NCBI GenBank assembly: GCA_036346225.1
Contig: JARFIW010000881.1
Coordinates: 2,085,001 to 2,149,000 of the forward strand
DNA from: Platerodrilus igneus
Lineage: Eukaryota > Arthropoda > Insecta > Coleoptera > Lycidae
Length of the DNA: 64,000 nucleotides
Direction of reading: 5' to 3'
A program made the translations under genes and the position numbers. Under the pieces are notes generated by a model. The model ran no database searches. It had not been told where the DNA came from and was given only the letters and a program-made list of their open reading frames with translations. This document shows positions 44,117-55,839 of the stretch, one piece after another. Numbering within the stretch: the first letter of the stretch is position 1; the number at the start of each line of letters is the position of its first letter.

Positions 44117-46849
44117 CAGGGTGTTTTTTTTAAGTGGGAGGTCACCTGTATATGGAAGACCAATGGTACAAGGAAGCTGAAAATTTGCACTAGGAGGTTA
44201 TCCAATGTGCCCTACACGTCTAAAATAGTTTCGATACGTTAGCACTTCCGGTTATACCGGAAGTCGGAATTACTATCGTTATTTTAAATAGAACACCCTG
44301 TATGTTTATGCATTTTTGAATTCCTTGTCGAATTTTATGTGAACCTTTATAACACAACCATACCTCTATCTAATGCCGTTTTCGAGATATTTTGATTTTT
44401 AGTAGATTTTTGACATTTGCACGCTGTCACATAAATTGGAATAACTAGAAATTGAACGAACTTACAAAATTGTTTTTTTGCAATCACATTCATAATACTT
44501 GATATTATTTCTACGTGCAAAGAAAATTTAATTGCAATGTACAGGGTGCTAGAAAATTCATTTTATAATTTGACTAATAAAATGTCAAATATTCCGTTTT
44601 TTTAAATGGGACCTACCATATTTTGTTATATTAATCGATTCTATGGAAAAAATACCTTAGGTATGTAATTACAACAATCCATTTATTGTAAGCCGTTTTT
44701 GAGTTATTTGCATTAAAAGAGAAAATGCACTAGTTCAGTAACATAATAACATTTGCTACTATCAAGTAGCTTTTGTCCGATACATTAACAAAAGAATAAT
44801 TGGTTATTTTTACGAAACGTTAAATGTAGATAATTCTACGCAGATTTCAATTCCCGTACTGTAGTTATTTATGAGGGTTAATCGAAACTTTACAAATCAA
44901 GATTATCTCGATATGATAATTATTTATGGCGAATGCAACAGAATTCTTCAAAGAACTTGCGATGTCTTTCATCAAAAATTTCCTGAAAAGCCAGCCCCGA
45001 ATGTTAGGCTTCTTGAAAACTGTGCGAATAATGAATTATTTATTACAAAGAAGAACAGGACCAGCACCGTGACGGAGGAAGTAATTGGAGTTACTAATGT
45101 ATTGGCATATTTTCATGCAGCAGAGCTTAACTAAATAATGCTGTACAGGATATAGGAATGAGCCGTAGTTCCATATACAATATTTTGAAAGCAAATAATT
45201 TTAAAGTTGGTCACTTTATCCTGTTCAGCACCTTAAGGAAACCGATTTCGAAAAAGGATGTTGTTTTGCGAATTTGTATTACTTAGAACGCAAGAGGATA
45301 AACAGTTTTGAAAAATATTATTTGGAGCGATGAAGCAAAGTTTACGAAAAACAGAGTGTTTAACCGACATAATTCACACCATTGTTCCACAGAAAATCCT
45401 CACCAAGCATACATAACAAATTTTCAGGAAAAATGGTCTTTTAACGTTTATTGTGCTATTAGAGATTCGCGAATTGTATGTGTAGTGTTTTACCAGGAAA
45501 ATTTAAACGGTAAAGTACATATTGTTTTAGTAATTCTTTTTCTTCTCGATGAATACTTTTACAGGGGAACGATATTTAGAAATTGGATTTTTTCTATGGG
45601 GTATGTAAAAGATACGGTCTTCTCCTACGCTCCTACTACTGAGGAAGATTGCAAAGACGAGTATTAAATGCTCTAAATTCTTTAAGTCCAGAGCAAATAC
45701 AAAAGGCAACAAATGAAGAGTTTAAAAGACGCATTTTAAAATGCTTGGATCAAAATGGCCGCCAAATAGAACATTTATAAACAACCTCTTATATTTTTAT
45801 TTATTTTTCTTTAGGTAAAATATTGTTAGATGAAATACATTGTTCCATGTTTGTGTAGCTTTTATACATTATTTTTCAAAAAATGTTCTTGCGCTGCCAT
45901 TGTTGGCAACTAAAATGTGCAAAAGCATTTCCTGCTTTCTAAGTACTAAGATATTAATTCCATAGAATTGATTAATATAACAAAATATTTGATGAAAAAT
46001 ATCGCCATTTCTTCGAAGAAATCTATTACATTCGCCATAAATAATTATCATTTTGAGATAATCTTGATTTGTAAAGTTTCGATTAACCCTCATAAATAAC
46101 TACAGTACGGGAATTGCAATCTGCGTAGAATTATCTACATTTGACGTTTCGTAAAAATAACCAATTATTCTTTTGTTAATGTATCGGACAAAAGCTACTT
46201 GATAGTAGCAAATGTTATTATGTTACTGAACTAGTGCATTTTCTCTTTTAATGCAAATAACTCAAAAACGGCTTACAATAAATGGATTGTTGTAATTACA
46301 TACCTAAGGTATTTTTTTCCATAGAATCGATTAATATAACAAAATATGGTAGGTTCCATTTAAAAAAAACGGAATATTTGACATTTGATTAGTCAAATTA
46401 TAAAATGAATTTTCTAGCACCCTGTACATTGTAATCAAATTTTCTTTGCACGTAGAAATAATATCAAGTATTATGATTGTGATTGCAAAAAAACAATTTT
46501 GTAAGTTCGTTCAATTTCTAGTTATTCCAATTTATGTGACAGCGTGCAAATGTCAAAAATCTACTAAAAGTCAAAATATCTCGAAAACGGCATTAGATAG
46601 AGGTATGGTTGTGTTACAAAAATTTACATACAATTCGACAAGGAATTCGAAAATGCATAAATATACAGGGTGTTCTATTTAAAATAACGATAGTAATACC
46701 TACTTCCGGTATAACCGGAAGTGCTAACGTACCGAAACTATTTTAGACGTGTAGGGCACATTGGATAACCCCCTAGTGCAAATTTCCAGCTTCTTTCTAC
46801 CATTGGTCTTCCATATACAGGTGACCTCCCACTTAAAAAAAACACCCTG
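44117..46849 (+). mobile_element. Mariner-superfamily element with about 870-bp inverted repeats
   Basis: Bounded by TA on both sides (44115-44116 and 46850-46851). The ends CAGGGTGTTTTTTTTAAGTG are perfect inverses. Inverted repeats run from 44117 to about 44985 and from about 45985 to 46849 with few mismatches. Inside the arms are further copies of the end motif (ACACCCTGTA near 44295 and TACAGGGTG near 44541, mirrored on the right). The arms include the 5' part of the transposase gene, so the first roughly 40 codons exist twice in opposite directions. Confidence 0.88.
44871..45780 (+). pseudogene. Mariner-type transposase with DUF4817-like N-terminus, internally deleted
   Basis: The ATG at 44871 starts a DUF4817-like helix-turn-helix (FTNQDYLDMIIIYGECNR). 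A second HTH is visible around 45135-45210 (QDIGMSRSSIYNILK). The catalytic domain starts with IIWSDEAKFTKN (first Asp of the DDE/D triad), then VFNRHNSHHCSTENPH and WSFNVYCAI. After NLNGKV the middle of the domain is missing: the second Asp and the SPDLxPLDFFLWG segment with the third are gone, and reading resumes at MGYVKDTVF. After a frameshift near 45660 the C-terminal tail (NEEFKRRILKCLDQNGRQIE) ends at 45780. Inactive. Confidence 0.8.
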
Positions 46850-46993
46850 TATATTAATAACTGTAAACAAGATTGTTAGAAATTGTATAAACTTACATTC
46901 TATCTATATACAATCTTATTACAACTAAGAAGACAAACGATATAAACTATATTAAAATATACATCTTTTGCAGCATCTAACAATATTTTTTTG

Positions 46994-47323
46994 TTACACA
47001 TTATTTAACAATTGTATATTAGCAGTAGTTCCTGTCACACCCGTACTATTTAAACAGATGTCGTCGTTTACATCAATACAGTTATTTAGATTTTTAATTC
47101 CATCTGCCTGGAGATAATAAAAGTATCCTTGCAGTAATATACATTTAAAATTCTCCGTTTTAAACAGCACACAATCATCAAATTTTGTTTTGAGTAATTC
47201 TGCTTGCAAAATCTTATATTTTTTGCTAACGATTAGGTCTTCAAAATGGATGTATGGATAACGGTACGTACTGTCACTTAAATGACTGTAATCCATGCTT
47301 CTACTTACAATTTTCTTCTGCAA
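46994..47323 (-). CDS. Possible host exon on the minus strand (weak)
   Basis: Open minus-strand frame of 109 codons with balanced composition and several Tyr/Phe/Leu-rich hydrophobic stretches (CILLQGYFYYLQADG). Upstream the minus strand reads TATTTGCAG at about 47318-47326, a plausible splice acceptor, which would make the in-frame ATG irrelevant. I recognise no family. 47330-48570 holds no gene that I can see. Confidence 0.3.
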   Translation of the reverse strand: MQKKIVSRSMDYSHLSDSTYRYPYIHFEDLIVSKKYKILQAELLKTKFDDCVLFKTENFKCILLQGYFYYLQADGIKNLNNCIDVNDDICLNSTGVTGTTANIQLLNNV

Positions 47324-48577
47324 ATAGGCGAATTTAAATACTCACTTTTACGTTGGACCTGTTATATAAAAAGCTGATAATTTTTTAGGTGGTATCAGGG
47401 GTTTATATATTGAAGAATCTCATTAAGAAAAGCGATAACATAATAAATATAATCGCAGACCGAAAGCCTTTTTCCTGCCAATTCTTGTATGTAATTTTAA
47501 TTGCTCTATTATCAGTAATTTCTTTTTGAAATAACAAATTTGAAAATTAAACTTTATTAGTGACAACCTGCAACAATATAATTATACTTTAAGACCAAGG
47601 ACTTGTTTTTTCCTATCAATTCTTGTGCGTGATTTTAATGGTTAAAGTTTCAGTAAATTATAGTTTAAATCGTTGATTTTCTTTTGAAAAATAGTACAAA
47701 GATTCTGAAACATATACGCGGAAAACCTATGACAATATAACAATACACTTCAATCTCATGGAGTAATTTAAAGACCAATGAAATTTAAAAATTATACATG
47801 TACAGAGTAAGTACCCATTAATTTTTTCGCGCATCGTCTAATTCGGCATTTTATATATTCAACGTCTCCCGAAGATGTTTCAAAAACTTATTGCAGTTTC
47901 AAACGCTAGAGAAATAAAAAATATGTATCACGCTTGTTTTGAGAAACGTACATGCATTGTTATTTGCTCAGGATATTTTTAATTTATAAGAAATAATCAT
48001 CTGTATTTTGAAAGGGATTTAGATTCAGTATGAAAATAGTATAGCAAAATAATATCTTGCACATTAACAACTGCTTTACTTTAAAAACTCCAAAACTTCT
48101 ATTAGCTGTCTATGTAATCAACGATTTGTATAAAAACTTCGATGCATTTCATAATTCAAAAATCTCGTTCGTCTCCATGTATCCAAATATTGATTAGAAA
48201 AGGAGATGGAAGACTTGGGCATTGGTTTGAATTTTAAACTAAGTTATTATGGTTTAGAGATTTTATCATTAAACTTTTCCTCATTATGTATTCCTTTGCA
48301 AAGTATTATAATTTTTTATAATTAAAAACCATACGTAACAAGCTATCTAATCAAAATATCGTTTGGAAGTGTTTAAAATCGTTTACTAAGTGGTGTTTAA
48401 ACAAATCAGTACGGAATTCGAAGGTATTTTCCAAGCAATGTTATTAGTTCAACATTATAATTTAACGATTTCTTTTATTTGATGAATGTAATAAACAAAT
48501 AACTACACCTTCTCAATGTATGTTTGAAAGTTAAAATTATATACCCAAGATTGTACTGCATACGCTTGACCACCAGC

Positions 48578-48613
48578 ATATAAGACAAATGAGAACATCC
48601 TCAAACTTCAGTA
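48578..48613 (+). promoter_or_regulatory. Candidate core promoter: TATA box and arthropod initiator
   Basis: ATATAAG at 48578-48584 is followed by TTCAGTA at 48607-48613. The A of TCAGT (48610) lies 31 nt from the T of TATA, the standard insect spacing. The first ATG downstream that opens a fair frame is at 48653. Such matches occur by chance in AT-rich DNA. Confidence 0.3.
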
Positions 48614-48652
48614 TACTATACATCGTTGATCAAGGTACAAATTAAAAAAATA

Positions 48653-48811
48653 ATGGATTTTGCTTGTGTTGACGTCAGAAGTGATGTAAGAGTGCTGCAA
48701 TTAGATCTCAACAAACTAGTAGGTAAAACAAATTATGCAATAGGTGATTTTCCACCAAATTCTCACCACCATTTCGTAGAAGTTGGGTTAGCTTTATATG
48801 GTTGTTTTTAA
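48653..48811 (+). CDS. Short open frame behind the candidate promoter (weak)
   Basis: The ATG at 48653 starts MDFACVDVRSDVRVLQLDL and runs to a TAA after 52 codons. A possible splice donor (TAG|GTAAAAC) at about 48720 would end the first exon after LNKLV. No family recognised, no signal peptide. It is listed because it lies 43 nt downstream of the candidate initiator. 48812-49780 holds nothing I recognise. Confidence 0.2.
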   Translation: MDFACVDVRSDVRVLQLDLNKLVGKTNYAIGDFPPNSHHHFVEVGLALYGCF

Positions 48812-49779
48812 CCTATTATTCAAGTTACTTGCTGTAGTGGTATGTCTGCGAATTCTACAGTAACACAGGTACGGCAAATGAAAAACCTTTTGTACTTTTC
48901 GAGTAGAATTTCAAATTGAACAATTTGCTCGAGACTCAAGAAACCTCAGATAAAATGGATTAGCTAATGGGATGGATAATGTAGAATTACAACTGGATCG
49001 AGATTTCAATTTACAGCTGTTTACCGCTATTAATAAAAGTAAATGCGTGCTAAACAATTTTGAATAAGCGAATTCATTTAATTTGCACATTGATAAAAAC
49101 CGAAATGTTATTGTATTACCTGATTACGAGTACTTCAAACTATTAAATTTGTGAGATTACCCTGTTAATAAAAGAATTGAATTGTAAGGGTTTTCAAAAA
49201 TTTTGTGATAATTTTTTATATGATATAACCCATGTAACTGGACATGCGACATAAGAAGAACGGGTTTACATCGTACGGGAGAGCAAGTATTGAGCTATTA
49301 ATTATTTATGTGATGATATCAATAATGCAAACTATTTGATATTGTTGGAAATAATTGTTTGTCATTCAAACCAATACCTAGAAGATGTAAGTGTGAGGCA
49401 ATTACTCACAATTATTTAAAAAAATGAAAATTCCCGATTCAGCTGTTTAAACACATAAAATATGACGTATTATATATTTAATACATTTTTAACTGTTAAG
49501 AAAGTGTGCATAACACATTTAATAACTTTCACTATTTCTTCATTAATGAGAATTTGTATTCTACTAGTTTGTTGGGTTTAATTATGGTACTTGTAAATCA
49601 CTTTAAGCAATTACGCCAGTAAATTTTAATGATGCAATTACCCTTTGTAGCAGGCATCGATAATCATCCTAATTATATACACCCTTAAGTTAATCTTTAA
49701 ATTAAAATGGAATCTGCGCATTTAACAGTAATACGAGATGAGCAACTAATAATTTCGACTTCCTCGATAGTGTAGCGTA

Positions 49780-50010
49780 GCGTAGTTGAAAAGTAGAGAG
49801 GAGCCTGGTGGGAAGTAAAAGGGAAGTGGTGTGAGTGTAAAAAATGGCGGTGGTAGGGGACGAGACTACCCGTAAATCCTATACTGTGGTGCGCTAATCA
49901 AACTGTGTGCTTAAAGTTTACCGGCTATTGCCAAACCTAAAAACTGTAACAAAAACGAAAAACCCACATAAACTGCGGGAAATACAAGAATGCAGTGTGT
50001 GACAAGCACA
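49780..50010 (+). other. GC-richer island
   Basis: This block (GTAGCGTAGCGTAG, then GGAGCCTGGTGGGAAG and ATGGCGGTGGTAGGGG at about 49844) is clearly richer in G than its surroundings. The ATG at 49844 has a purine-rich context but the frame stops after 17 codons. It could be a 5' untranslated exon or an old repeat fragment. 50010-50448 shows nothing else. Confidence 0.25.
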
Positions 50011-50448
50011 TCAACCCAGTTTCAACATTTTGCAACAATTACCACTAATTTTTGTAACTTTTATTTTTTCTTACCGATTTAGTCAAGAATATTCTGAATA
50101 TTGCTACTTTAAATTAAATTCGGAATTACTCTTCCCATCTTTGTCACTATATTTTCAAGTGTTGGTTTGCATAGGTGTTTCTATGGTAATAATATAAACG
50201 CAATCGGACAGCTACAAAACTTATTGTGAAAAACGTGCTTTTTATTTTTATGTGACCGGTAGGTAATTGAAGGATAAGATTTTTTAAATAGAAATTTTAA
50301 TTTTAAAATCCCGGATTTTGACGCACATTCTTAGTCGGATATATTACCTCCGCATTTTAGGTTCTTTGAACTAATGCTTATTTGGTTGTGCCACATAATA
50401 TTCCCATTTTGGTTACTACACATTCTGTTTGGTTGCCGTTGTGTACAA

Positions 50449-50705
50449 GGCAGCTCCGTAGCGTAATTGTTATGCGTGTAACCACTATGCCCAAGATTCC
50501 GGGTTCCAACTCCGACACGGATCTTTTTGACAAATGTTGGGATGGGGGGTATAATGTAGGTTCCGTGTGTTAGTGTCGTCATGCACCTAAAAATCCCTGC
50601 CTTGCTTGGAACAGCAAAAGTTCGGCAAAATTCAAAATCTTCAGGGACGTAAACTTGCTTTCTAGTCAATGTAGTACCTTCGGATGGAGCATTGGAAAAT
50701 CAAAT
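50449..50705 (+). mobile_element. SINE, plus-strand diverged copy
   Basis: Head GGCAGCTCCGTAGCGTAAT, box B-like CGGGTTCCAACTCC, and tail GGAGCATTGGAAAATCAAAT match the family consensus with many changes. Target duplications not recognised. Confidence 0.8.
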
Positions 50706-50869
50706 GGAGTGCCGTATTATCATTTGAGTGGGCGGTATCTGAAAGTATGTAGGCTTGGCTTGATTATTTGTTTAATAAGTATAAGCAAAAATAATTATAA
50801 GTTTCATAAATACATCAAAATAGGAATGAAATAGTTGAAATTGAATGATTTTAACAGTTTGTAGCAGTT

Positions 50870-51400
50870 CGGAAGTTTTCGGTAATCTTCGGAACTCCTC
50901 GGAAAGCTTCGTGGTTGCTTGTGGAACCAAGTAAAACTTAAACACTTATTGAATGAATGTCTATACAGTGTAAAAGTCTTCGGTTGTCTTTGAAACTCTA
51001 CGGAAGGTTTCGGAATTTGCTTGTGAGGCCGAGTAGGAACTTGAATAACGGTAGTTAGAAAATATTTACAATTTGAAGAGATCTACACATCTTTGGCGGT
51101 CTTCGGAACTCATTGGAAGGCTTCGTATTTTACTGGTGGTACAACGTGAAGTTACAAAGAATTATGATATGAAATTAAAAACTATTAATTGAACATAATT
51201 ATATATAAGCATAGAGAGGTTCAGAATTGTTCGGTTGTCTTCGAAACTCTTCAGAAAACTTTGGATTTTATTTGTGAGACCCAGTAGGAACTTGAATAGC
51301 GATAGTTAGAATATATTTGCAGTTTTGTGTGGAAGTATGCACAGCTTGGAGGAGTTCGGAGGTCTTCGGTGATCTTCGGAACCCTTTGAAAGGCGTCGTG
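50870..51400 (+). repeat. Degenerate repeat of a CTTCGGAA-rich module
   Basis: The pattern TCTTCGGAACTC, then GGAAGGCTTCG, then (after 20-30 bp) G[A/G]AACTTGAAT[A/G][A/G]CG recurs about five times with a spacing near 115-140 bp (around 50875, 50985, 51100, 51235, 51360). Copies are strongly diverged. No gene. Confidence 0.6.
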
Positions 51401-51566
51401 ATAGTGGTGCCTTAGGCTTCGTCGAGTGCGTCGCCGTTAAACTCTACGGGGGTGTTGTCCTGGAGGTAGAGTTGACAGACGCAATCGCAATAACGACTTG
51501 TCGGTGATGGATGGAACGGAGCCTAACGCCCATCTAAAGTTTATTAACTATTGATTGATGAATTAT

Positions 51567-53156
51567 AGTGACGTGCCCTAGGTACGACGGCGGACTGCGT
51601 CACCGTCGGAGATTACGCAGGCTATGGAGAGCACGGCGCGCTGAAGTATAGCAGGCTATGGAGAGCTCTGCTCGCTGAAGTGTTAGTAGGCTATGAGGAG
51701 CACTGCGAGTTGATTCTTTAGACTATGGGGAGCTCTAAGAAATGTCTATCAGAGAATTTGTAATTATATTTATATACTTCCATTTCCTATGCTTCTTCTG
51801 TTGAAAAACGTTGATGTCTTTAACCAATGAAATTGTGTTTCAATTTTCGAATGTAAAAGAATCTTCAAATTTTGTTTGACCAAGGAGCGTACTGATTTTT
51901 AGGTACCACAAAAAATGAGTTGGAAATTTTTGCAATTCTTAATTTGTTCTGTGTTCAGTTCGTATACTTTGATATATTCCACAGAGATTTTTTAGTTTCT
52001 TCCGTGTTCCGTTCGGGCATGGTGATATAGTCAACAACCCCCTCGTTGAAGAGTGTAGCATAGCTAGGTTGTTGCGAGGATGCGACGGGGTCCTTGTTGT
52101 CAAAATATCTGAGCCTATTGCGGCGTTTGCGTTTCCGTTTTGTGCGGCGGCATCGGACTTCTCCATGATGCCTGCTGCTGGGTGAGATGATTGTGGTCGA
52201 AAGGGTACCTGTTCTTAGGACCTCTATTCACGGTATGCCTTTCTGATTGTGCGCCTTGCGCATATTTGGGCAGAACGACGCGGGTTGCGTGGTCTGCATG
52301 TTTCGGTGTCCAGTGATAATAGGCTGGTACTGGCTGTGGTAGTTGGTTGTATTGGCATATCGATCACTGATTGGAATCCCTCTCGAAGGCTGCTGGGCAA
52401 GAATTCGTCTGCGAACTGGTTAGTTGCAGTTGGCGTGGGTGGCCTGTTGGTGGTGATGGGCGTCACCGTTGTGTGGCGGCGTCGGACCTTTCCATTGTCG
52501 TCTGCTACTGGGTGGGATAGTTGTAATTGAAAGGGTACCTGTTCTTGGGACATCCTTCTACAGGTATGCCTTTCTGGTTGTGCGCTTTGTAGAAATTGGG
52601 CAGATCGGCGAGGGCTGCGTGGTTAGTCCGTGGTCTGCATGGTTCGGTGTCTAGTGGTAATAGGCTGGTTGGAATTCTTCCTGAAGGCTGCTGGGCAAAA
52701 ATTCAGCTGGAAACTGGTGATTGGCAGTGAGCGTATGTGGCCTGTTGGCGGTAACCGGCGTCACCGTTCTGTTCCAGTAAGGCGTCCTAAGGCTATGTGC
52801 TCCGAAATGTATGGAACCTAGTTTGTAATCCATTACCATTTTTTGGCATTGAAGTTAAGATTTACCTAGAATCATTTCCTCGGCGAGGATTGCTACTACA
52901 AAGAAGGTTTTGTTGTCCGTCACTTTTCCGAGGGGTTTCTTAACCGTCTGTGACCTGCACGTGCAGTATCACTTACTGTCTGGAATACAATGTATTGCAT
53001 CTGTTCTCACAACTTGCTTGTAAACTTCCAATAACCTTTCTGCTTTATCCTTGAATTTTCATTGTTGCATATACTTAATCATTTCTTTAACAATTTCTAA
53101 TAACTCCTAATAAATTCTATTTTGTTATACATATATAGAATGGGAGATACATAACT
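51567..53156 (-). repeat. Errantivirus-like 3' LTR, rearranged (left limit tentative)
   Basis: The right 220 bp match the 5' LTR, ending ATAACT at 53156, with a G-rich polypurine tract (complement of 53157-53162) adjoining. The left edge is set by AGTGACGTGCCC at 51567, similar to AGTTACGTGTCG at 60388, a weak match. In between lie repeated GCAGGCTATGGAGAGC blocks (51630-51730) and a 330-bp tandem repeat. These have no counterpart in the 5' LTR and may be insertions. Confidence 0.5.
52142..52800 (+). repeat. About 330-bp tandem repeat, two copies, GC-rich
   Basis: Unit 1 starts at 52142 (GTGCGGCGGCATCGGAC) and unit 2 at 52471 (GTGTGGCGGCGTCGGAC), period about 329. Shared blocks include AAAGGGTACCTGTTCTT, GTGGTCTGCATG, AAGGCTGCTGGGCAA and GGCGTCACCGTT. 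Base composition is far more GC-rich than the neighbourhood, which lets both strands stay open for 60-110 codons by chance. Confidence 0.85.
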
Positions 53157-53230
53157 CCCCCCGACGTGAATAAAAAATTAAGGTTTTCTTTGCTTAATTT
53201 TTAAAATTCATTGTTTAAAATTCATTGTCC

Positions 53231-54480
53231 CTAAGAGCACATCACAGTTTCTTTATTTACCTTCGTTTCCTTAAGTCTAAAATCTTTTTCTTTATTCTTA
53301 TACCTAATATACATTTTGTAAAATACATACATGATTAATAAATTAATTAAAAAGATTAATACAATTGTCCAAACGCTTATATTGTCATAGTGTAATTTTG
53401 GTACTTTTAGCTCACTCAAGTGTTCTATATAATTGTCCAATATTTTCATGGCGTGGTTGGGATCGTCTAAGTCTAGGTGTTGTAGTTGCATGGGTTTCTT
53501 GATTATTTCTTCATCTTCGGTTTGCGTTGTTTTTGAATTGCAGCTCTGGTAAATTTGCGAGACTCTTGATTGCTGTGAGGTCTTGATATACTGTGATTAT
53601 TTCGTTTTCCAATTTCAAATAACAGCCTTCTTTAAGAGTAATTACTTTGCTTTCGGTTAGTGCTAAATTAATCTCGTCTTGATTGTAATGTACGGTTGCT
53701 ATTACTTCTGTTGAAACTATGACAATCCATTTGTTTTCGGTAATTTTCTGAATTTTTATATTTGTGATTTGTATGGGTTTTGCTTCACAGTTTTCGTAAT
53801 GATTTGAAAATTTTAGTAATTGTACTTCGCAAGGGCTGTCTTCTTGAATAGTTTGTTGTTTACGATCGGCATAAATATTGATTTGGTGTGACTTCGTTAC
53901 ATTTTTCATTTGTGTAACCATATATTAGTTCATTTAAGGATAAGAACTTGGTTTTGGGTATGATAACTTGATACATGCTGGTAATTTTCATTGGAAAAGA
54001 AAATAAATGATAGTAATTATATTTGTTATTGTCTACTATTGGGATTTCTATTAAAAACGTTATTTCATTATTCTTTACATAGCGTTTTACTATAGCTATT
54101 TTTTCAAATATAAGAATGTTTGATTCTATTACATCAAAGGGTAATTTACTATTAGTTATAAATGATCTCATTCTTAATAATTCTTTTAATAAGTCAGTTG
54201 GTTGTATGCTACTAGAGTGTAGTATATTTAATTTTACAAATGTTACAACATTTTCTAATGTGGCTAAAATTTGTTAGATTAAAGTAAGGGTTGATATTAT
54301 TTGAGTGAATATTGTATTGAATCTAATTAAGTATCGTATTCCTAACATGGTAGTTTGTATGTTAGTTTCAAGAGTTTGTATTCTATTGGCTATACTGTCT
54401 TGATTTCTTACTAGCTTTTTATTGTTTTGTTGAATTTTATTATAGTTCATTGGGTTAGAGATATTTGGTTGCTACCAATG
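53231..54480 (-). pseudogene. Errantivirus-like env region (fusion-protein type)
   Basis: Three overlapping or adjacent minus-strand frames (54171-53860, 53921-53511, 53491-53231), in different phases, cover what should be one gene between integrase and the 3' LTR. The last has a strongly hydrophobic segment of about 20 residues (IVLIFLINLLIMYVFY) then a Lys/Arg-rich tail, as expected of a membrane anchor with cytoplasmic tail. Cys residues and short antiparallel-like segments fit the ectodomain of baculovirus F-like env proteins. Further upstream (54200-54480) is a helical, heptad-like region, also broken. Assigned by position and topology; the gene is clearly dead. Confidence 0.6.
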
Positions 54481-54749
54481 GTTTTTATATCGTTCTAGTT
54501 TTCAATTAGCTGTTGTATTGCGTTGTCATAACGTTCTGCGTCTTGGTTATCTAATTTATCCTTTACTTTATCGGAAAAAAAATTTTAATTTCTCTTTGTG
54601 GTCTTTGGTATACTGCTGATATACTTCTTTGCTATAGTGGATGTCGTAAGGGTTGCGGGAATCTAAATGTCCTAATGTTAATTCTAAGGGTGTAAAATTG
54701 GTTGTTGAGTGGATTGTTTTGTTGTACGCGATTAGTGCGTATGACATTA

Positions 54750-55440
54750 AATTGGTGATGTATTCCTTCGTGAAAGTTAATTTTAGTAGTCTAATTTGTT
54801 CTAACAGGGTTGAATGTAATCTTTCGATTAATCCGTTCGATTCTGGGTGGTTTTCAGTTATGAATGAATTTTTATTTTGTGGAGTTCTAAAGTGTTGTAT
54901 ATCGTTTCACTTCTAAATTCGCTGCCGTTATCTAAAATTATTGTTTCGGATGTACCATAAAATGTAAAGCATTGTAAAAATTCTTGTGTTACGTCAATGC
55001 TATTTTTTGAAGTGATGGGTATTGCTTGGCCTATTTTGGTAAATGCAGCTGTAATGGTTAAAAAGTTTTGTGCTTCTACTACTAGAGTGTCGGCACATAA
55101 TTTTTGAAAAGGTTTGTAAGGTGTTTTGCTTAACATTAAGCAATTTCTTTGAGGGTGTCCTGTCGTATTTTGCCTTGTCGCATAGTTCACATTGGTTGAT
55201 AAAATCTGTGGTTAACTCTTTCATATTTTTAAAATAATATCGTCTTATAAGTTGCTTTAATGTTTCACTAATTACACGCTGGTTGGTTTTGCCTTCGAGT
55301 TGATTTCCTATTACGTCGTTTACTTCGTCAGGGCCGTCTAAGGTTATTAATTTTCTTGTGCATCGAATAAGTTCAGGGCCGGTGTTATTGAATAATTTAG
55401 CGTACAATTCTGTAGATCGTTTATGTAAATGTTGGGTGTT
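54750..55440 (-). pseudogene. Errantivirus-like pol: integrase
   Basis: Minus-strand frames 55407-55000 and 55190-54858 overlap in different phases. The zinc site appears as FINQCELCDKAKYDRTPSKK (C-x2-C). The core has the first Asp in KLCADTLVVEA, the second in IILDNGSEFRSE, and the Glu in a PESNGLIERLH context around 54815-54835 in the following frame. Spacing fits a Ty3/gypsy integrase. The frameshift near 55130-55190 prevents translation in one piece. Confidence 0.72.
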
Positions 55441-55839
55441 GAAATAAAAGTAAAATCGTTTTTTCTCGGGGGTGTATTCTTTTAGAATTTTAATTATTTG
55501 TTCCTCGTTATCGTCCTTGGTTATTTGAATTTGGTATATTTTCTTGTTGTTTATTTTTGTATATTTTACGGGATTGGGGTTAGTTAAAAGTTTGGTAATT
55601 ATAAATTGATTTGGTTTTATATCAACTGCTTCGTTTAAAATTTTAATTGCGGTTTTTGGCCCTTCATTCTGTGTTGAATGTATGGTATCTATTTTTTTTT
55701 GGGTCTTTTCTTACTTTTGTCTCGTCTACGTTTCCTATAATCGATTCCGTTTCTAGTGCGTTGAGCTGTATTCTACTCAGGACGTCTGCTTTATTATTAT
55801 AAATTCTTTTTTTATGCATAATTTCGTAATCGTACCTTT

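Noticed and set aside
52224..52821. Several frames on both strands in the GC-rich block
   Set aside because: GC-rich tandem repeat with few stop codons; frames are not consistent between the two repeat units.
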